Of a DNA stretch of 64,000 bases, positions 26,210-41,900 are shown piece after piece (positions within the stretch are counted from its first letter, which is position 1; every line of letters begins with the position of its first letter). The DNA is from Psoroptes ovis (taxonomy: Eukaryota > Arthropoda > Arachnida > Sarcoptiformes > Psoroptidae): NCBI GenBank assembly GCA_002943765.1, contig PQWQ01000013.1, positions 1,612,001 through 1,676,000 of the forward strand. The letters run 5' to 3'. A program made the translations under genes and the position numbers. The notes under the pieces are model-generated. The model saw only the letters and a program-made list of their open reading frames with translations, was not told the origin of the DNA and searched no databases.

Positions 26210-27420
26210 TATTTCGATTGCAATCGCTGTATTTTTCTTTCCAGATATAATTATATTTAATTTGATTCCAATGAACATTTGAAATGAAAAACAATTATGT
26301 ATTTCTTCTTTCATTGTTTGTAGATTGATGCAATAACATCAATTATATATTATAAAAATTATGAATTTATTACCATTATAAATTGTTATAAATGCTTGAA
26401 TTGTACAAATTCCAAACATTTGTCCATTTATTTATGAATTTAGTATAACATTTTATTATTATTATTCATTTATTATCATAAATTATCATTGAATTAAGAT
26501 GTGTACATTTATATATTTTGTACATATGTATTGTGTGCATGAAAGATAAAAGAAATTTGAAATTTTGTTATTTCAAAATTTGATCGATTATTAATTCATT
26601 TTTCATTAAATTTTTTTTCTATTTTTTTGTTTTGTTATGTTCAAATGGAATATATAATGAGTGAGTGAGAGAGAGCGAGCAAAAGAATAATCATAATTAT
26701 TATCATCATCATCGACATCAACCATTAAAAACTATAGCAATACCCACATTTTTGCTGGTAACGAGGAAAAAAAATTTTTAATAAATTCTATTCATTGCTA
26801 TCAGGTTAGACAAAGAAAGATTATGAGGCTATAATGGTAGATAGAAAGGTACAATAAATGAATTACTAATAGTAATCACAATAATAATGATAATTGTTAA
26901 TAGCTTATATTACTGAAAACATAGCAACAATGAAAAGTTGAAATAATAATTTCGAATTAAAAATACGCATTCAAAATTAATGCAGAGATAATTATGATGG
27001 ATTCGGTAATAATCCAATGGGCCAAGTTCATTATCATCGACATAATCGACATCATCAACCTTATCATACAAATTTAGACAGATATATCAAAAAAATGTAC
27101 TAACGCTCATCATATGAGTGGATGAAAAAAAATATGAATTTTTTTCCATACCAACTGAATGATGATGGTTTGATGGGTTGAAGGTTTGATAGTTTGATGA
27201 TTGCTTCTGTGTTTTGTCTATGCAGATATGAATTTGCTTGCATGGCATATGCAGAGTGAATACTACTCATATACGAGCAAGATGCGCATGCAAGATAGAA
27301 TAGCCATAATGGATTGCATTTCATTTCGAAAATTTTATTAAAATTTTTCAAAATTTGACATTGAATTGGACATACTTCATGCAAGCAATACAGAATCATT
27401 TTGTAATTTTATATTCGTCA

Positions 27421-27443
27421 AAAAAAAAAAAAAAAAAAAAAAT
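27421..27443. repeat. Poly-A run
   Basis: About 22 consecutive A. No retroposed gene or target duplication is visible next to it. Confidence 0.7.
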
Positions 27444-28970
27444 TAACAAATGAATTTATTCGTCCAAAACCAAAAATAATAGTGAAAAAAAAGGATTCAT
27501 CATAATCATCGTCATCATCAAACATGGCACCTATTAAAATGATAATCAACAATTGTATATTGAAATTGGTAACTTTTATAATATAATAATGATCATTATA
27601 ATGATTACAATAATAATGATGATAATTTACCAAATAATAACAACAAAACAACAACAAAAATTATCATCATTATTATAATTGTATTGAAATGTTAATAATT
27701 CTATCTTTTTTTTGAATAATATTAATGAAAAATGTATATCTTTGTCTATGTTCATTTGTATGTATGTTCATTTTGAAATTGAAGATAATTTTTGTTGAAG
27801 TTTTTTCGTTGTTGTTGTTTGTTTCAATTCAAAAATACAAAACAAAACAAAAAAAAATGGTTTTTTTCTGGCTTTTTGTGTTGGCTTTTATTATTTTCAA
27901 ATTCAAATATTCAAAAATTCAAACTCAGTTTGTTTTGTTCTTCTTGCTTGAATTTCAGTGCATACAAACCAAAGAAAAAACAAAAAACATTTCAAATGTT
28001 TAATTCCAGAAATAAAACAAAAAAAAACACTGACCCTATTTGTTCATGAATAGAATGTTGCTTTAATTCAAAAGCAAATTAAAACAAACGCTTTCAACAA
28101 CGAAAATATTGAATAAAAATGAATATTTAAATGAAAATTAACAGAAATTAGCAAAAAATTTCAGTAATTTTTATCTGGCTCAAATTCTTTGATTGCTTGA
28201 AACAATTATAATTAACAAAGTTTTTTTGTTTTGTTTATTGGATACCAGAACACATACACAGAAGAAAACCTACCTTTAAATTTAAGAATTAACTTCGGAA
28301 AATCAAAAAATTCAAATTCAAAAATAATCAATTTATGCTTGCTTTTGTTAGCTCGCTTGCTTTGGTTGTTGATCCATCCATTCATTCATCCGATTGATCA
28401 TTGACCATGCAACAACAAGCATAATACAAGAATATGCAGCGCACACAAGGTACAGAAGCACTCGAGAAGCATGGTGGTGGTGGCGATGGTGCCAAGCCTT
28501 AAATTTTTTATTTTTTCTTTTTTTACATAAAAATTTAACCATGAAAAACTGGTACCCAGATAAGAAATTATTGAAATAATTTTTCGTTCAATATTACAAT
28601 GTGTCTTTTATTGTAATTTGTTGGTAATCAGTGAGTGAGTATGTGTGTGTGAGCACAAAATTATCGATTGATTATGTCCCATTTTTTTGACGAACCCAAT
28701 TATTATGTCGATAATGATAATGATAATTATGATCAACCATCCCAAAAAATTTTAAATTAAAAATCTTTAAAAAAGATGAATAAAAGGTAAAAATAATTGA
28801 AATCATTGATTACTTTCATTGATTTAATTGTTCATTCAAACAAAATGTGGAAAATCGTTCAAGAATTTTGTTTTCTGAATTTAATTTCGATCAAATAAAC
28901 TTTTGAATAGCAAAAATATTTTGACATCCTTGTAATTTAGTGTTTTTGGATCAATTTGATACGTTCTATT

Positions 28971-28998
28971 ATCATCATCATCATCATCATCATCATCA
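28971..28998. repeat. (ATC)n microsatellite
   Basis: About nine ATC units in gene-free DNA. Confidence 0.8.
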
Positions 28999-31900
28999 GC
29001 ATTTCTTAAAATGATTAAATTGACGGAAATATCAAATCAAAGAAAATTTATCCATGAACATCGATGATGATGATTCAAACAAAATGATCATCAAACAAGA
29101 TTGATGAATTATTTTGTATTTTTCGTCTTGTTTCATATGCAAAATGAATGTGATTCAATGAATGTAAATGAAATGATATACAAAATTTCGTGTTTGATTG
29201 ATGCAATGAAATTTTCAATTGAGTTGGACAATCTATGTCAGCAAAATAAATGTGATGATTCTATGTTTAAATTAAATGAATGGATAAATGAAATTATCAT
29301 CTTCAAATGAATGAAATTTAATTGATAAATCTTAATATTCATAAACATTTGTTGTTGTGATGTTGTAATTGTTTGTTTGTTTGCCCTAATGGATGATGAT
29401 CTAAATGTATGTTAAGTGCATCACAGCATCCAACCAAAGCAAAATAAAATGAATGAATGAATAAATGGACATAATTTTCTTTTTTTGGTCAATGACCAAA
29501 AAGAAAGATACATATTAAAAAAAAAAAAATTAATGATAATGGTGTAAAAAATGAAATATATGGTATTTGAAGACATAAAAACCATTTTCATCGACATAAC
29601 AATACAATTTTACAATTGTATAAAAACATCTCTAACATCATTTACATCATCATCGTAATCATCGACAACAACAACGCCGACGCATCCGCATTAAAAACAT
29701 TTGTGTTGTTCACATGCACAAATGTCTAAAGTACCATTTAGACATACTTTTTTCATCTTATTCTTCAATTACGATAAATTCAAATCGATTTTCAATATAA
29801 ATGAATGATAAAAGGTTCAAATGATGATGACGGTGGTGATGACCCTAACTTGGCATATATTTATTTGCTTTGCTTCAAAATTATTATCAATATTTTGTCG
29901 TAGTGATTGTTGTCGATGTCCATGTTGTTATATTATTATTGATGAATTTTACAATTTTGAAAATAAAATAAAAAAAATTTCAAATGATAATAATGATCGA
30001 TGGGAGGTTACTCCACCTTTTCGATTGATAATAATAATGATGATGATTTAAAAGCGGATTCTTGAAATAACAAATTAAATTTTTACCTGGCAAGGTTCAT
30101 TTAAAACGAACAAAAAAAAGTGATAATGTTCTACATTCGACCATCATTTTTCCATTTTTACTTTAAAATTCCACTTTAGAATTGAAATTGTTTCAAGAAA
30201 AAAAATATTTCAAAAATAAAATAATAATAAATACTTTGACTTGAATTATGTTCTAGTTTTTTTCTTTGAAATTTACTTTGCCTATGAAAATATCATTAAA
30301 CATCACCCAAATATTGATAAAAAAAAACTGGAGAAATTTTTAAAATTTTCTTTGAAAAAAAAATTATGATAAATTAAAATTTCACTCAAGAAATATTGAC
30401 ACACCAAAAAAATGGAAAAAATGAATTCATTTCAAACCCCGTAAGACATATATTTATTTAAGGTATTTAGACACCATTTAGATCTGCAGATATTGATATG
30501 AATATGAAAACCTTGTGATTATAATATTTTTACAATAAAAATAAATGATAATCTAAAAGAAATTTTTTTTTATTCATATTCATTTTCCTAGTCAATTTTA
30601 GTTTGCCCATTTTGACAAATTGTTTTTATTAATATTTACATTTTGATAAAGCAAATTAGTCAAAAATGATTCAAATATAAATGGTTTTGAACCATTGAAA
30701 TGTGCAACAATGAATGACAATATTGGTTCCGTTATTTGTATTTTCAAATTGTGTTCGGGGAAAAACAACGAAATGATTAAAATCTCAAAAACATTCAAGT
30801 CATTCAATATGCAATTTAGTAAAATAGTAAAATGGCAAAAAAAACAATCAATTCCACGGACCCTATGCATATGTTTCATTTGTTTATTTCTTTATATTTT
30901 GTTTTGTTTATAAATTAAAATAAATACCAAAGTTCAAAGGTTAATTTGACCCATTTTTCTCTGTTTGAAAAATTACTTTTGGCATATCGTTCATTTGGTT
31001 CTTTCGTTGGTTCATTCACTCATTCTGTATATGATTCGTTGATCCTTTTATTATTTTATTTTTTCTTTGATTGTGTTTTGATTAGTGTTCATAATGATGA
31101 TGACTGACTGGCATAAGGAGTGAACCTTACCAATTTTGAAAAAAAAAAAAATTTTTGTATGAAACCATTTGTCAGAAATGATCAAAGAGAATAAAAAGAA
31201 AACTCTTATTGAAAATAATTTTCAAACAATTTTCCTAACATTCCATGGGCAAACACAAAATGGCCAAAAATTGATTGCCGCCAATTGTATTTTTTCATTT
31301 CTATGGCTATGGCTGAATCACATTTTTCAATCACATTGTTTCTTATCTTATATGCTTATTTTATTGTAAGTTTTGTTCATTTTGTTCATTCCATTTCCCC
31401 CCTCTTAAATACACCATTAACCACTATTACTAATGCATTACCACATCATTCAAACAACATTTCACAATAATACAAAACTAAAAATGATTAAACATCTCCA
31501 TTTGATCAAAAACACAAGATAATGTGTTTGTGTATGATTGTGTTTGTATGTACGGTAAGATATGGATGAATTTTTTTTTCTTTTTTTTTAGTTGATTTGA
31601 TCTAAGACGACGACTTTGACTACGATAACCATTGATGACCTATCCTTAAAAGGTATATTGAAAACAAAAATAAAAAAATACCTAAAACATTTTCGAAAAT
31701 TTTTTTTTATGTTTAATGGTTAGCATGTGGCATGTATGGAGTGGGTCGTCGCCATTGTTGTTTCATAGTCGATTTGATCAATTGTTATCATTGTTGTTGT
31801 TGTTAAGACATGTAATGTAATGATGAATGAATGACAAAAAATTGTTTATGATTTAAACATTTTGATGAACAATCTAGATTGATGATTATCTTTTTTTGAG

Positions 31901-34900
31901 ATGAGGATCTTTAAAATGTTGAATGATTACTTTACTTATGGTGATCGATTCGTGTTTCAAACATGGACTTTTTTGAATTTGAACAAAAAAATTTTTCTGC
32001 CCAAAATCTAAGTGAACATATGGGTCTATGATTGAGGATGATATACACTTCGATGATTATGTTGATGGTCATGAAATCATTCAATTACAAATATTCATTG
32101 AATGAATGAATGTGATTTGAATCATATTTCTTTAATCCGATTGTTATTTCCCATAGTATTTTTGATGCTAAGAAATTGGATTTGAATTTTTATTTTTTCA
32201 TTATTATTATATGCTTGTTATTGTTGTTTTGTTATTGCTATCAATAATTTGTCAAAATCAAATGATTGATCTTTGAATTTTTTCGAATATCGAATTATCA
32301 TCTATTTTTCATCGTTTTAGAACATTGAACATTTTGCCTGCATACGATTGAAATTATTCAAAGATTTTTCTCCGATTTTATTTTATTTTTTTTTAATGTT
32401 TGCATCAATTGCAATGAATCATTCGAGCAAATTTCCGTGATTTGATCTGATTTTAGATATTTTTAAAACGATGAAAAAAATTTAAATTTTTTTCAAATTT
32501 GAATTTGGTTGATTTTTTTTTATGTAGAACATCATTGCTAGAGTACATTAATTTTTATTACATTAGCAAAGCGAAGCACTGGAAAAAAAACCGCAATTCG
32601 TAAGCTATGCAAAAAAAAAGGTTCGAAAGGTATCATTTTGCGTAACTTAATTTTTTCAGTACATAAAATCTATGGAAAAAATGGTGATTAAATAGTTTTA
32701 ATAAAATAAATTTTAAAACATTTCATCAAAGAAATCAAAGAAACGGGGAAAAATAAGAATTTAAAATTCATTTATTTTTTTTACTTCAAAAATTTAATAA
32801 ATTAAATGTTTTAAATCTTTGAATATTTATTCAGAAGTATGATGAGTCTGATTAAATTATTATTTTGTATCAAAACCACTAAAAAATAGTAAAGGATGTA
32901 AAGGATATAATTTACAATATATATGTTTATTTGCCTACCTAAATGATTGAAAAATAATTATCAGTTTTCAAAAAATAATGATGATACCTATCAAAAGGGA
33001 AGAATGATGATGATCATGATGATGATAATGATAATAGTCATAAAAAATACTAAAATGTATCAAGACATTTCAAGATAATCGAGATATTTTTGAAAATAAA
33101 AAAATGTTATGAATAAATGTATGTGTTCATTTTTGAAATTGTCCTTTCAAATGAAAAAAATTGAAAGAAATTGAATGTCCAATTTTGAATTAACGAAACG
33201 GGAAATGATGAATGAATGAAAAAAATCGTTTAGAACTTCATTTACCTCATTTAAAGCAATAAATTATCATCATCATTTCTTTGATCATTGTTCAATCGAT
33301 GACAACCAATTGATGATGATGATAATCTTTCGTAATAATCGTTATATCAATGACAATAAATGATAATAAAGAAATGTAAATGGCATGAAAAAAAGAGAAA
33401 TCGTAATCGAAAAATTCACGACAATCATATCGATATATCGACAGGCAGCCATTTTCAGCATCTTTCGTTGATTTTATTCATAATAAAATATATGAGAATT
33501 AGATTATACACGAATAAAATGAATTCGCGGTGAAAAAAGCGTTCAAAGATTGAAAAATATCACCTTATTTTGATACAAAAAAGATTGAGATCTTGATTTT
33601 GTTTTTCTATGACTACGATCTTTAAGAAAATCATAGTCAAGATAAAGGTGTTCAAAAAAGAAAAAAAAGATTTGAATAAGATCTTTTTCGGAGAAATTGG
33701 AAAATATTCATACAAAAATAATGGCGCTAATCACTTTTTTTGTTTTTGCATATGATCCATTTATTTATTCATTAATTTTTCCAATCTTATAGCCATTCAT
33801 TCATTCATCCATTTATTTATTGTCTGTTTGTTTGTATGCTGTTTCCACCTTGTTATTTGTTAAATGTGTGAAAATGTATAGATTTTTTTTTTTTTTTGCT
33901 TTCATTGAAAGTGATGATAATGGTTGATAATCGATTTTGATGGTAAATAGAATTGAAATAGATTAATCATTTTGTATTTAGAATGGAAATGAAATGAAAA
34001 TATTACTTATTCATGTGCATTTGAAATTCAAAGTAAAAGTAAATTGATATCACAAAAACGAATGATGAAAAAAAATGTTGATTATCAAATGATCAAAGTA
34101 ATCTTTGATAATTTTCCAATTTTTCAATAATCATTAATCGAAATAAAAAAAAATAAAATGAAGTTGAAGAAAAACAATTAAAATTTTGTTATTTAACATT
34201 GAAATTGAAATTTTTCAATTAAATGAAATACAAATGGTCAAATTATTTTTTGTTTCTAATGACAAAATGACCATTCAAATCAAATGAAAAAATGAAAAAA
34301 ATACCATTGAACATTCGTGAAGCAATGAAGTTATTTTCAAATAGGAAAAAAATGTATATGATTGAAAATATGATAAAAATGTGAATATTTTCACATGGAC
34401 ACTCACACAAGCTCACATTAACTGACAATTATTTCTAATTGAAACTATGTTTTTTCATGGATAATTTGTCGTAACAAATATATAAGCAAAAATAATAAAT
34501 TTGCTCATTTCATTTCAATTTCTTGAATGATAAAAATTTCTTAATTTTTTCTCAATTTTTCTCCTTCGTTTACTTAACGTTTTTGCATTTATTCGTCCAC
34601 AACTGAGCGCAAAATCTTCACATGTTCATATCAGAAATCATATAAATAATAATATTCAGAAGCTTTGAAAAAAAATTTTTGTGTATTTGCGAAGATTTTA
34701 TTTTTAAACATTTTTTAAGCTAAAATAAAAATTCGTATTTGTTCATTCAAATATCTGCGTGTGTAATATTTAAAATTCATTTATCTGATTGAATAAATAA
34801 ATAAAAATAAATTTTTATTTAGTTTTTCCAAAATTTTCATTCATTCATTCAAATATCCGAATATTGTGGTAAGAAATGAAAAGGTAAGAAAAAAAACGTT

Positions 34901-37900
34901 TAATAATCATATGAAAATGGAAAAAAGTTGAGGAAAAATACCTGTTGATAGGTAAGCGAAAAATTCCTTAAATATAATTTAATGTGAAGAAAAAAAAATT
35001 CACACAAATACATAAACAGTACCTTAATACACAGGTGTTTTAATCTTGTTATTATTATTATTATTATTATTATCATTATTATTGCATAGTGTTATATTCT
35101 CTCAGTGTTTTTATGTGTGCACATGTTGCATGTGGTGTGCAAGTGTATTGCAAGTATGTGTGTGTTCACAGAAAATAAAAAAAAATTTTGAAACGAAATT
35201 TTTCCATGTTTGAAAATCAAAACGACGATTCAAAGATTCATGAATAAATTCCAATATTTATTCGATGAATCATTTTTAAATAATAATGTGATTTTCCAAT
35301 TACAAAATGAAGATTCTGTCTTTTTTCTTTGCAAATATCCAAATACCGGTGTTTCTTTGCGATGATTTTCTTCTTTACATTTTTTTTTTATTTGCAATTC
35401 AAATGATCAAATAAAGTGCCTGAATGAAAATAAATATAAATAAATAGAATTTGATTTTGAGAAAGGAAAAATTCATTTAATGAAAAATTTTTTGCGTAGG
35501 TTTTCACCTTAATCGAGGTTGAAGCAAAAAAAAAAAAAAAGAAATAAAATTTTTTTAATGAAAATATTTTCAGAGATACAGGAAAAAGTCAGCACTCAAC
35601 TTTGTATTGTGATTATAAATATTAAAATTATAATTATTATTTATTTATTTATTGTTATCATCGGGTGGATTCAAATATTCGTATCATTATGTATTGTTCC
35701 GAATATAAAAATGTAATTAAATTTTTTATTTCAAATTTCAGATTTTAATTCAATTTGATCATTATTTTCCCTTTTTTTTCCTCGAACACAATTCAATTGA
35801 TTCAATGAGAAAAGAAGAAGGACAAATACAAAGACACAATCACACTATGATAATAATAATAATAAATGATTTTGATTTCGAATCGAAATTGAATTCAAAA
35901 TTTGGATCAATCATTGAAATTGGAAAATTGAATCGAAAATGTGATGATAATCAACACGATTTGAATTGTTTGAAAAGAAAATTAAATTCCAACACGCTAT
36001 AAAATATTTTTCAGACAATTTTTCAACAAAAAAAAAGTGAAAAATCAAAATGATTTTCCACTTGTTGCTGTTGTTTATATTTCAATTCAAAAAAGAAGCA
36101 TTCAAGATAAACAAATTGTCAGCAACAATTGTCATTTTTGAATAGTAGAAAAAAAAGCAAAACTATTCACACAAATTCACTTATGTCTATTCATTTTTTT
36201 TTTTGTAGAAAATTGAAAATTAATGAAACAGAAAATTGAAATTTCATGCAAATACTTGAGAAATGAAATCCAATTTTCATCTTAATTTCTCATTCTTTCC
36301 TTCAAAACGAATACAATCATCAAAATAAACAAAATACATTGGCGATAATATGCACATGTGCGTGTATGTTTTAGGTTACTTTTCATTTTTGACCATTTTG
36401 AAAAATTTGACTGACAAAATTTCTAGTTTCATCCTAAGTATAATTATTATTTGTATTGAAATTTAGCCTCTTTATCATTCTATGTTAAGCTTTCTTCAAT
36501 CATTTTTCTATATTTTTGAAAGATATTCATTTATTTTCATTTCATATTTGTCAGATTTTAAAAAATTGTTCATATGTACGTAGATACACGCACCACAAAT
36601 CAATGTATGTTCTTCAATTTTTGAAAAGCGTAGGTGATTCTTTTAATAAAAATAAACCAATTCAGCAATTATTCTTCATCATCTTCATCATCATCATAAA
36701 TACACCATTCAAACTTGACTTATATATGTTTATGGGCTTGTTTCTTTCTACGTACACACATATATCTTTGGCATATTGGTCGATCTTAAAAAAATTTCCG
36801 AAATTACCATTGATCCATCAAAAATATTCATTCATTTTGTGTTGAATAAATATATGAATGTGTGTGAATGCACTTATTCAAGTCACAAAAGTTCAATTTA
36901 TCGTCGTAAACTTCATTCTCTGGTTGTTGTTTTTGTTGGTCAAAATTATTATCAAAAATCTTGACTACTACTACCATCATCGTCGTCGTTAGCAATTGTT
37001 GGAGAACAACAAATGGTTGAAGATATTATCTGAAAATATATAAAAGAGAAACGTATTCACTTGCTGAATGCATTTAGATTTTCATTTTCTTTCGAAAATT
37101 TTTCAGATGAATTTTCTTTCAAGATAAAATATATTTTTTCGAAATCAAATCAAATCAAAAAATAACTATCGATGTTCAATTAAAGTTTTGTCTTTTGTGC
37201 TTCGACAACGATCTATGAACTATGAACGAATAATTTTTCAAAACATTATTTATATTCATTCAATGAAATAAATCTTATATAAAGTAAAAAGATTCAATGA
37301 ATAAAATTAAAATAAAAAATCAAATAAGATTCAATCATTTGCTGTTCAGTGAGAGAGAAGAGAAAAGCCGCGAATGCTTCGTTTAAAATAAAAAATGAAT
37401 AATATTCAAAGAACAGAAAATCACTGAAAGCCAGTTTTCCATTGATTTTGATTTGCAGATATAAAATAAAATTTCATTTCATTTCAATTCAATACATCAA
37501 CCATCAAACATCATCAAAATAAAAATAAATGAAATAACTTTGTTGAAATTTATTTTCCTGAAAAAATTTCTTCCCATAAATTTTCATTCAATTTTTAACC
37601 ATTTAAAGGCATTTAAATAATTTCTACGTAAAGGAAAAAATCCATTTCAATGAAAATATTAACAATTTTGTTTGAACCATATTTTCTGTTCTATGCTATT
37701 TTCATATGTTTTTGAATGATTTAAATGCATCAAGCATCAATTTCAATTTTAAATATTTTTTCACCGATTCAAAATGATATTTATATGACGACAACAACAA
37801 CAACAACTATGATTATGATGATTTGAACATCAATCCAAGCATCAGTCACATCAACAATAACAACAACCACCAACGCCTTAAAATCTGCCATAATAACAAT

Positions 37901-38993
37901 AATAATATTAATTTAATGTTCCAAATATATAAATATGAATATGAATTAATTTTTATGAATATCTCTACGAGTTTTTTTTTTTTGATTATTCAAATATTTT
38001 TTTTATTCAAAAATTGTATTTATTTATATTTAAATGTGTTTTCATTCGAAAATTATGTGTTTGCTAAGCAATTCTTTTTCCTCAACGAATTATATCATTC
38101 AAATTCCTCCTTTAAATTATTTTCAATCAAATTGTTGAATGGAATTTTTGTTTTGTTGAATATCACTTGATTTCAATTTTCCAATCAATTTAAATTTAGA
38201 AAAATATTCATTATAAACTTTTCAATAATATAAGCAATGAACAAATATTATTGTTGAATTGTTAAATAATCACTAACTAATAATATTCAAATATATAATA
38301 ATAAAATATCCGAATCATATCAAATTCAATTTTGGTTATGAAATAGGAAAAAATAAACTAGCAGACCACCTGTTGAATATCATCTATCAGTGTATTATAT
38401 AATTTTAGAATTTTTGAATTGAATGAAATAATCAAATATCATAACTCGAAAAATAAAACAATAACCATACCAACTATATTGTTTGATTGAATATCTTGAA
38501 ATTTTTCTTTGTTTTGTTTTTATATTTGTGAAATTAAGAAAAATCTTTTGTTTTTTTCTTCGGTACATTCAATTCCATGTTGTCCATATGAAATGAATGA
38601 TATAAGAACAAAAATAAATGTTATTCATTATATTCTTTTCGAATCTTAATCATCATTTTTGATTGATCATCTTTATTATTGTTGTTACAATAAACAATGA
38701 TTTTTTTCAGAATTGGATATTTATGAGAAAATTGCCCTGACCATATCACTAACGAAAAAATAGAAAATAATGATCCGGTTTCGATCATATATGTACAAAT
38801 AAACAAATGAATAAATAATCATAAATATTCAAAAACATTGATGATACAGAAACACAACCATCATAAAACGAAAAAGTGCTTCATCAAGACAAATCGTAAA
38901 TTTTTCGTAGAACAAAAAATGAAATTTAAATTGAATATAATATCAATTATTAACAATTTTTCAAGCTATCCTCATCAACAGTTAAAACATAAT

Positions 38994-41900
38994 ATGTATC
39001 GTATATTATTCATCACATTCATTCTTGTCATTATTTTTAATACGATCGAAACAAAACCAAATTATCCATTATTAAGAGGTGTAACATTCAGGGTATGTAT
39101 AATTTTTTTTTACTGTATTCATATTCATAATCATCAGTTATGACTTGTTGTGATATTATTTTTGCTTACAAATGTATAATTGTCAATTAATTTTAGGTCA
39201 AAACTAAAAATTATCTTTTGTTTTAAAAATAAAAGCAGAAAAATTCAAAATTTTATAACATTTCATCATAGAGCCAAACAAATAAACAATTCATTCTCAT
39301 TAACATTTTTTTTGCATAACATTCGCTTTACAATTTGAATAAATGAATGAATGATTGACATTTGACAATTTAAATTATTATTATTATTATTATGATTAAT
39401 CAATGAAATATGAATATAAAGAAAATGTATTTAACCGAATGAATGAATAAATAAATAAAATGCATAAAATGAGCTGGCTAAAATGAAATAGTTTTGAATA
39501 GAAAATGAATGATTTGAAATGAAATATAATAGGAGACAGAGAAACAGAAATGAGTTCTAAATAATAATTATTAATATTCACAATGACATTGCGTGTGTCA
39601 AATTGTTTTATTTTTTTTCGAATGATAATAATGGAAAATATTTTTGAATTTTGAAACAAACACAAACAAAAAACAATGATGGAGAATGGAAATTTTTCAA
39701 CGGTTTCTTCTCTTGATTTCAATTTTTTTCACATTCACAAAGCGATTAATCAATTTCGATTAGGAATTATTTTTCCATTGTTTTGTTTTCCGAATTTCTT
39801 TTCGATTCAATTCAATTTTCAAAGTGTAGGTGTTTACCTTCAATCATCAATTTCTATATTCGATTGTTTAGTGATAATGATTTCCAATTTATCATTTATT
39901 CATTTATTTCAAATCGAAATCCATTCAACCATCTGTTGATTGATTGATTTCGATTTGTATTTCGGATTCGTAATGATGTGTTGTGTCTCTATTGATGAAT
40001 AATCAAATTATTATCAATGAAATAATTGGAAATAAATTTTCAAATTTCCAATTGAAATTTTGAATTTGATGAAAGAACAAATAAACCGAAGAAAAAACAA
40101 AAACAAATATACTTCAAAATCGCGTGTCATTCAATAGATTATTCATCTTCAATTGTTCTTATTGATTCAATTTTCGTGATCAAAACAATTTTGATGATGA
40201 AAAAATTTTCCAAATTTTTGAAATGCAAACAAACGATTCGGTCAATTTGTGCTGAATAAAAAAAAATGGTGGAAAATTTCCGATAAACTTTACTTGTAAT
40301 AATGATTTTATCAGCAAAAGGTGGAAATTGTTATAATGACTATTCACTTATTATTTTTTTTTATTTGACACATTTAAACGTTTAAAAATGCATAAATTTC
40401 CTTTAGAAAAACAATTGCAAACAATAACCATGTAATTATGATTATCATTAAGGATTTGAATTGTACAGCAATGTTTTTCCTTCTCTAAACAAAACATAAA
40501 TTTTTATTCGCATTATTTTGATGATTTTAAATTTTTCAAATTTAAATTTTGATTGTAATTTTAAATTAAAATTTTCAAATTAAAAAAGCAGAAAAAAATT
40601 CCGTATTCAAATCCGATTTTCGATTGTAAATCAAATTTTCAATATTTTTTTTTTTTAATTTGAATGCATTCCAAAATTTTAATAATTGAAAATCATAAAT
40701 TTTATGTTTCGTTATATCGTATTTGAACATAATCAACAACAAGTTCTTATGGATTCCTTTTTTGTTTGCCATTGATAATATCAAACAAAAAGTGATTGTT
40801 TTCATTAGATTATTCAAAAATAAAAATTTTATTCGCTTCTTCATTTTATTTACATAAACACATCACCAACAAACATTATCATTTCAACTTGGATTATTTT
40901 TTTCAAACACAAAAATTTAATAGGAGAATTATATTCCATCAACAAACAAAATATGGAAATATTTATCTTTTGATTTTTCATTTTTTTTTTTTTTTGTAAT
41001 GCTTTGGAGATAAGTTTATTTTTCTCGGCTATAAATTCGAGGTTTTCCAGATATGTACAATTAGCCATTTAGTTGCATTTTAGGTTTTCCATGACCTTTA
41101 AATGTCATATAATCAAATAAAAATTTGAAAAAAGAAAAATGAATCAACAAACGATGACCTATCAACGATTCAAAAAATGATTATATGTGTTTGCTTTGTA
41201 GAAAAAAAATGATAAATAAAATGCCAACACTATTATAATTGGTATTTATATCCATATATAAATAATAATAATAATAATACCAATATACAAGATAAGAATT
41301 AGCATGTTTGTTTTGGCAAACAAGCCATAAAAAATGGATAAAATAAATACAAATACTTATGATCATAATAATAATAATAGCAATGGCAATCAAATAATGA
41401 CATGAATTTGTGCGTGTCCATTCTAAAATAAATATTGTTGGTTTGTTCAATATTTTTATCATATTTTAACGTGAAAATAATTTTAAAATAATAATAAAAT
41501 ATTAAACACATAATCAAAATCAAATCATAAATCGATAAAATATTATATTTAAGAAATAATCATAAGAACTTATAACACTTGTTGATTAATGTTATTTGAA
41601 TTTTTTTATATTTGATGGTAAATATTTATTTATTCAAATTTATATTATCACAGAATTGGCCATATGCAGATCGTATTAATGATCGTTATGAAGGTTTTGT
41701 TGTTGATTTAATGAATTTGATTGCTAAAAAAGTTGGATTTGAATATCGTTTATATTTTTCACCGGACGGTAAATATGGTACCGAATTCAATGGAAACAAT
41801 ATCAATGGCATGATTGGTGAAGTTTTTCGTAATGTAAGTAAATTTTACTGTGAAAAAAATGGTCATAGAAATTATGATGATAAATTTAAATGTGATAATA

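Larger units (their letters stand above)
25272..38993. other. 13.7-kb gene-poor region
   Basis: I recognise no complete gene. Contents include an exon-like Ser/Asp stretch at 25485-25586, a two-copy 49-bp tandem repeat at 26112-26209, a poly-A run at 27421-27443, an ATC microsatellite at 28971-28998 and an ATT run at about 35045-35073. A slightly GC-richer patch at 28330-28500 has a minus-strand frame with a hydrophobic segment but no family resemblance. It may hold distal regulatory DNA or untranslated exons of the receptor-like gene downstream. Confidence 0.5.

Noticed and set aside
27100..27399. 99-codon minus-strand frame with several Cys
   Set aside because: No signal peptide, no family resemblance, and no neighbouring exon with matching splice phase.
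28348..28542. Minus-strand frame with a hydrophobic segment in a GC-richer patch
   Set aside because: Too short, a His run from GGT/CCA repeats, and no splice context; could be chance.
30598..30913. Overlapping frames on both strands
   Set aside because: Both are shadows in AT-rich DNA without protein-like composition.
32600..32640. GGTTCGAAAGG resembling a tRNA T-arm
   Set aside because: No matching acceptor stem, D-arm or anticodon arm could be folded around it.
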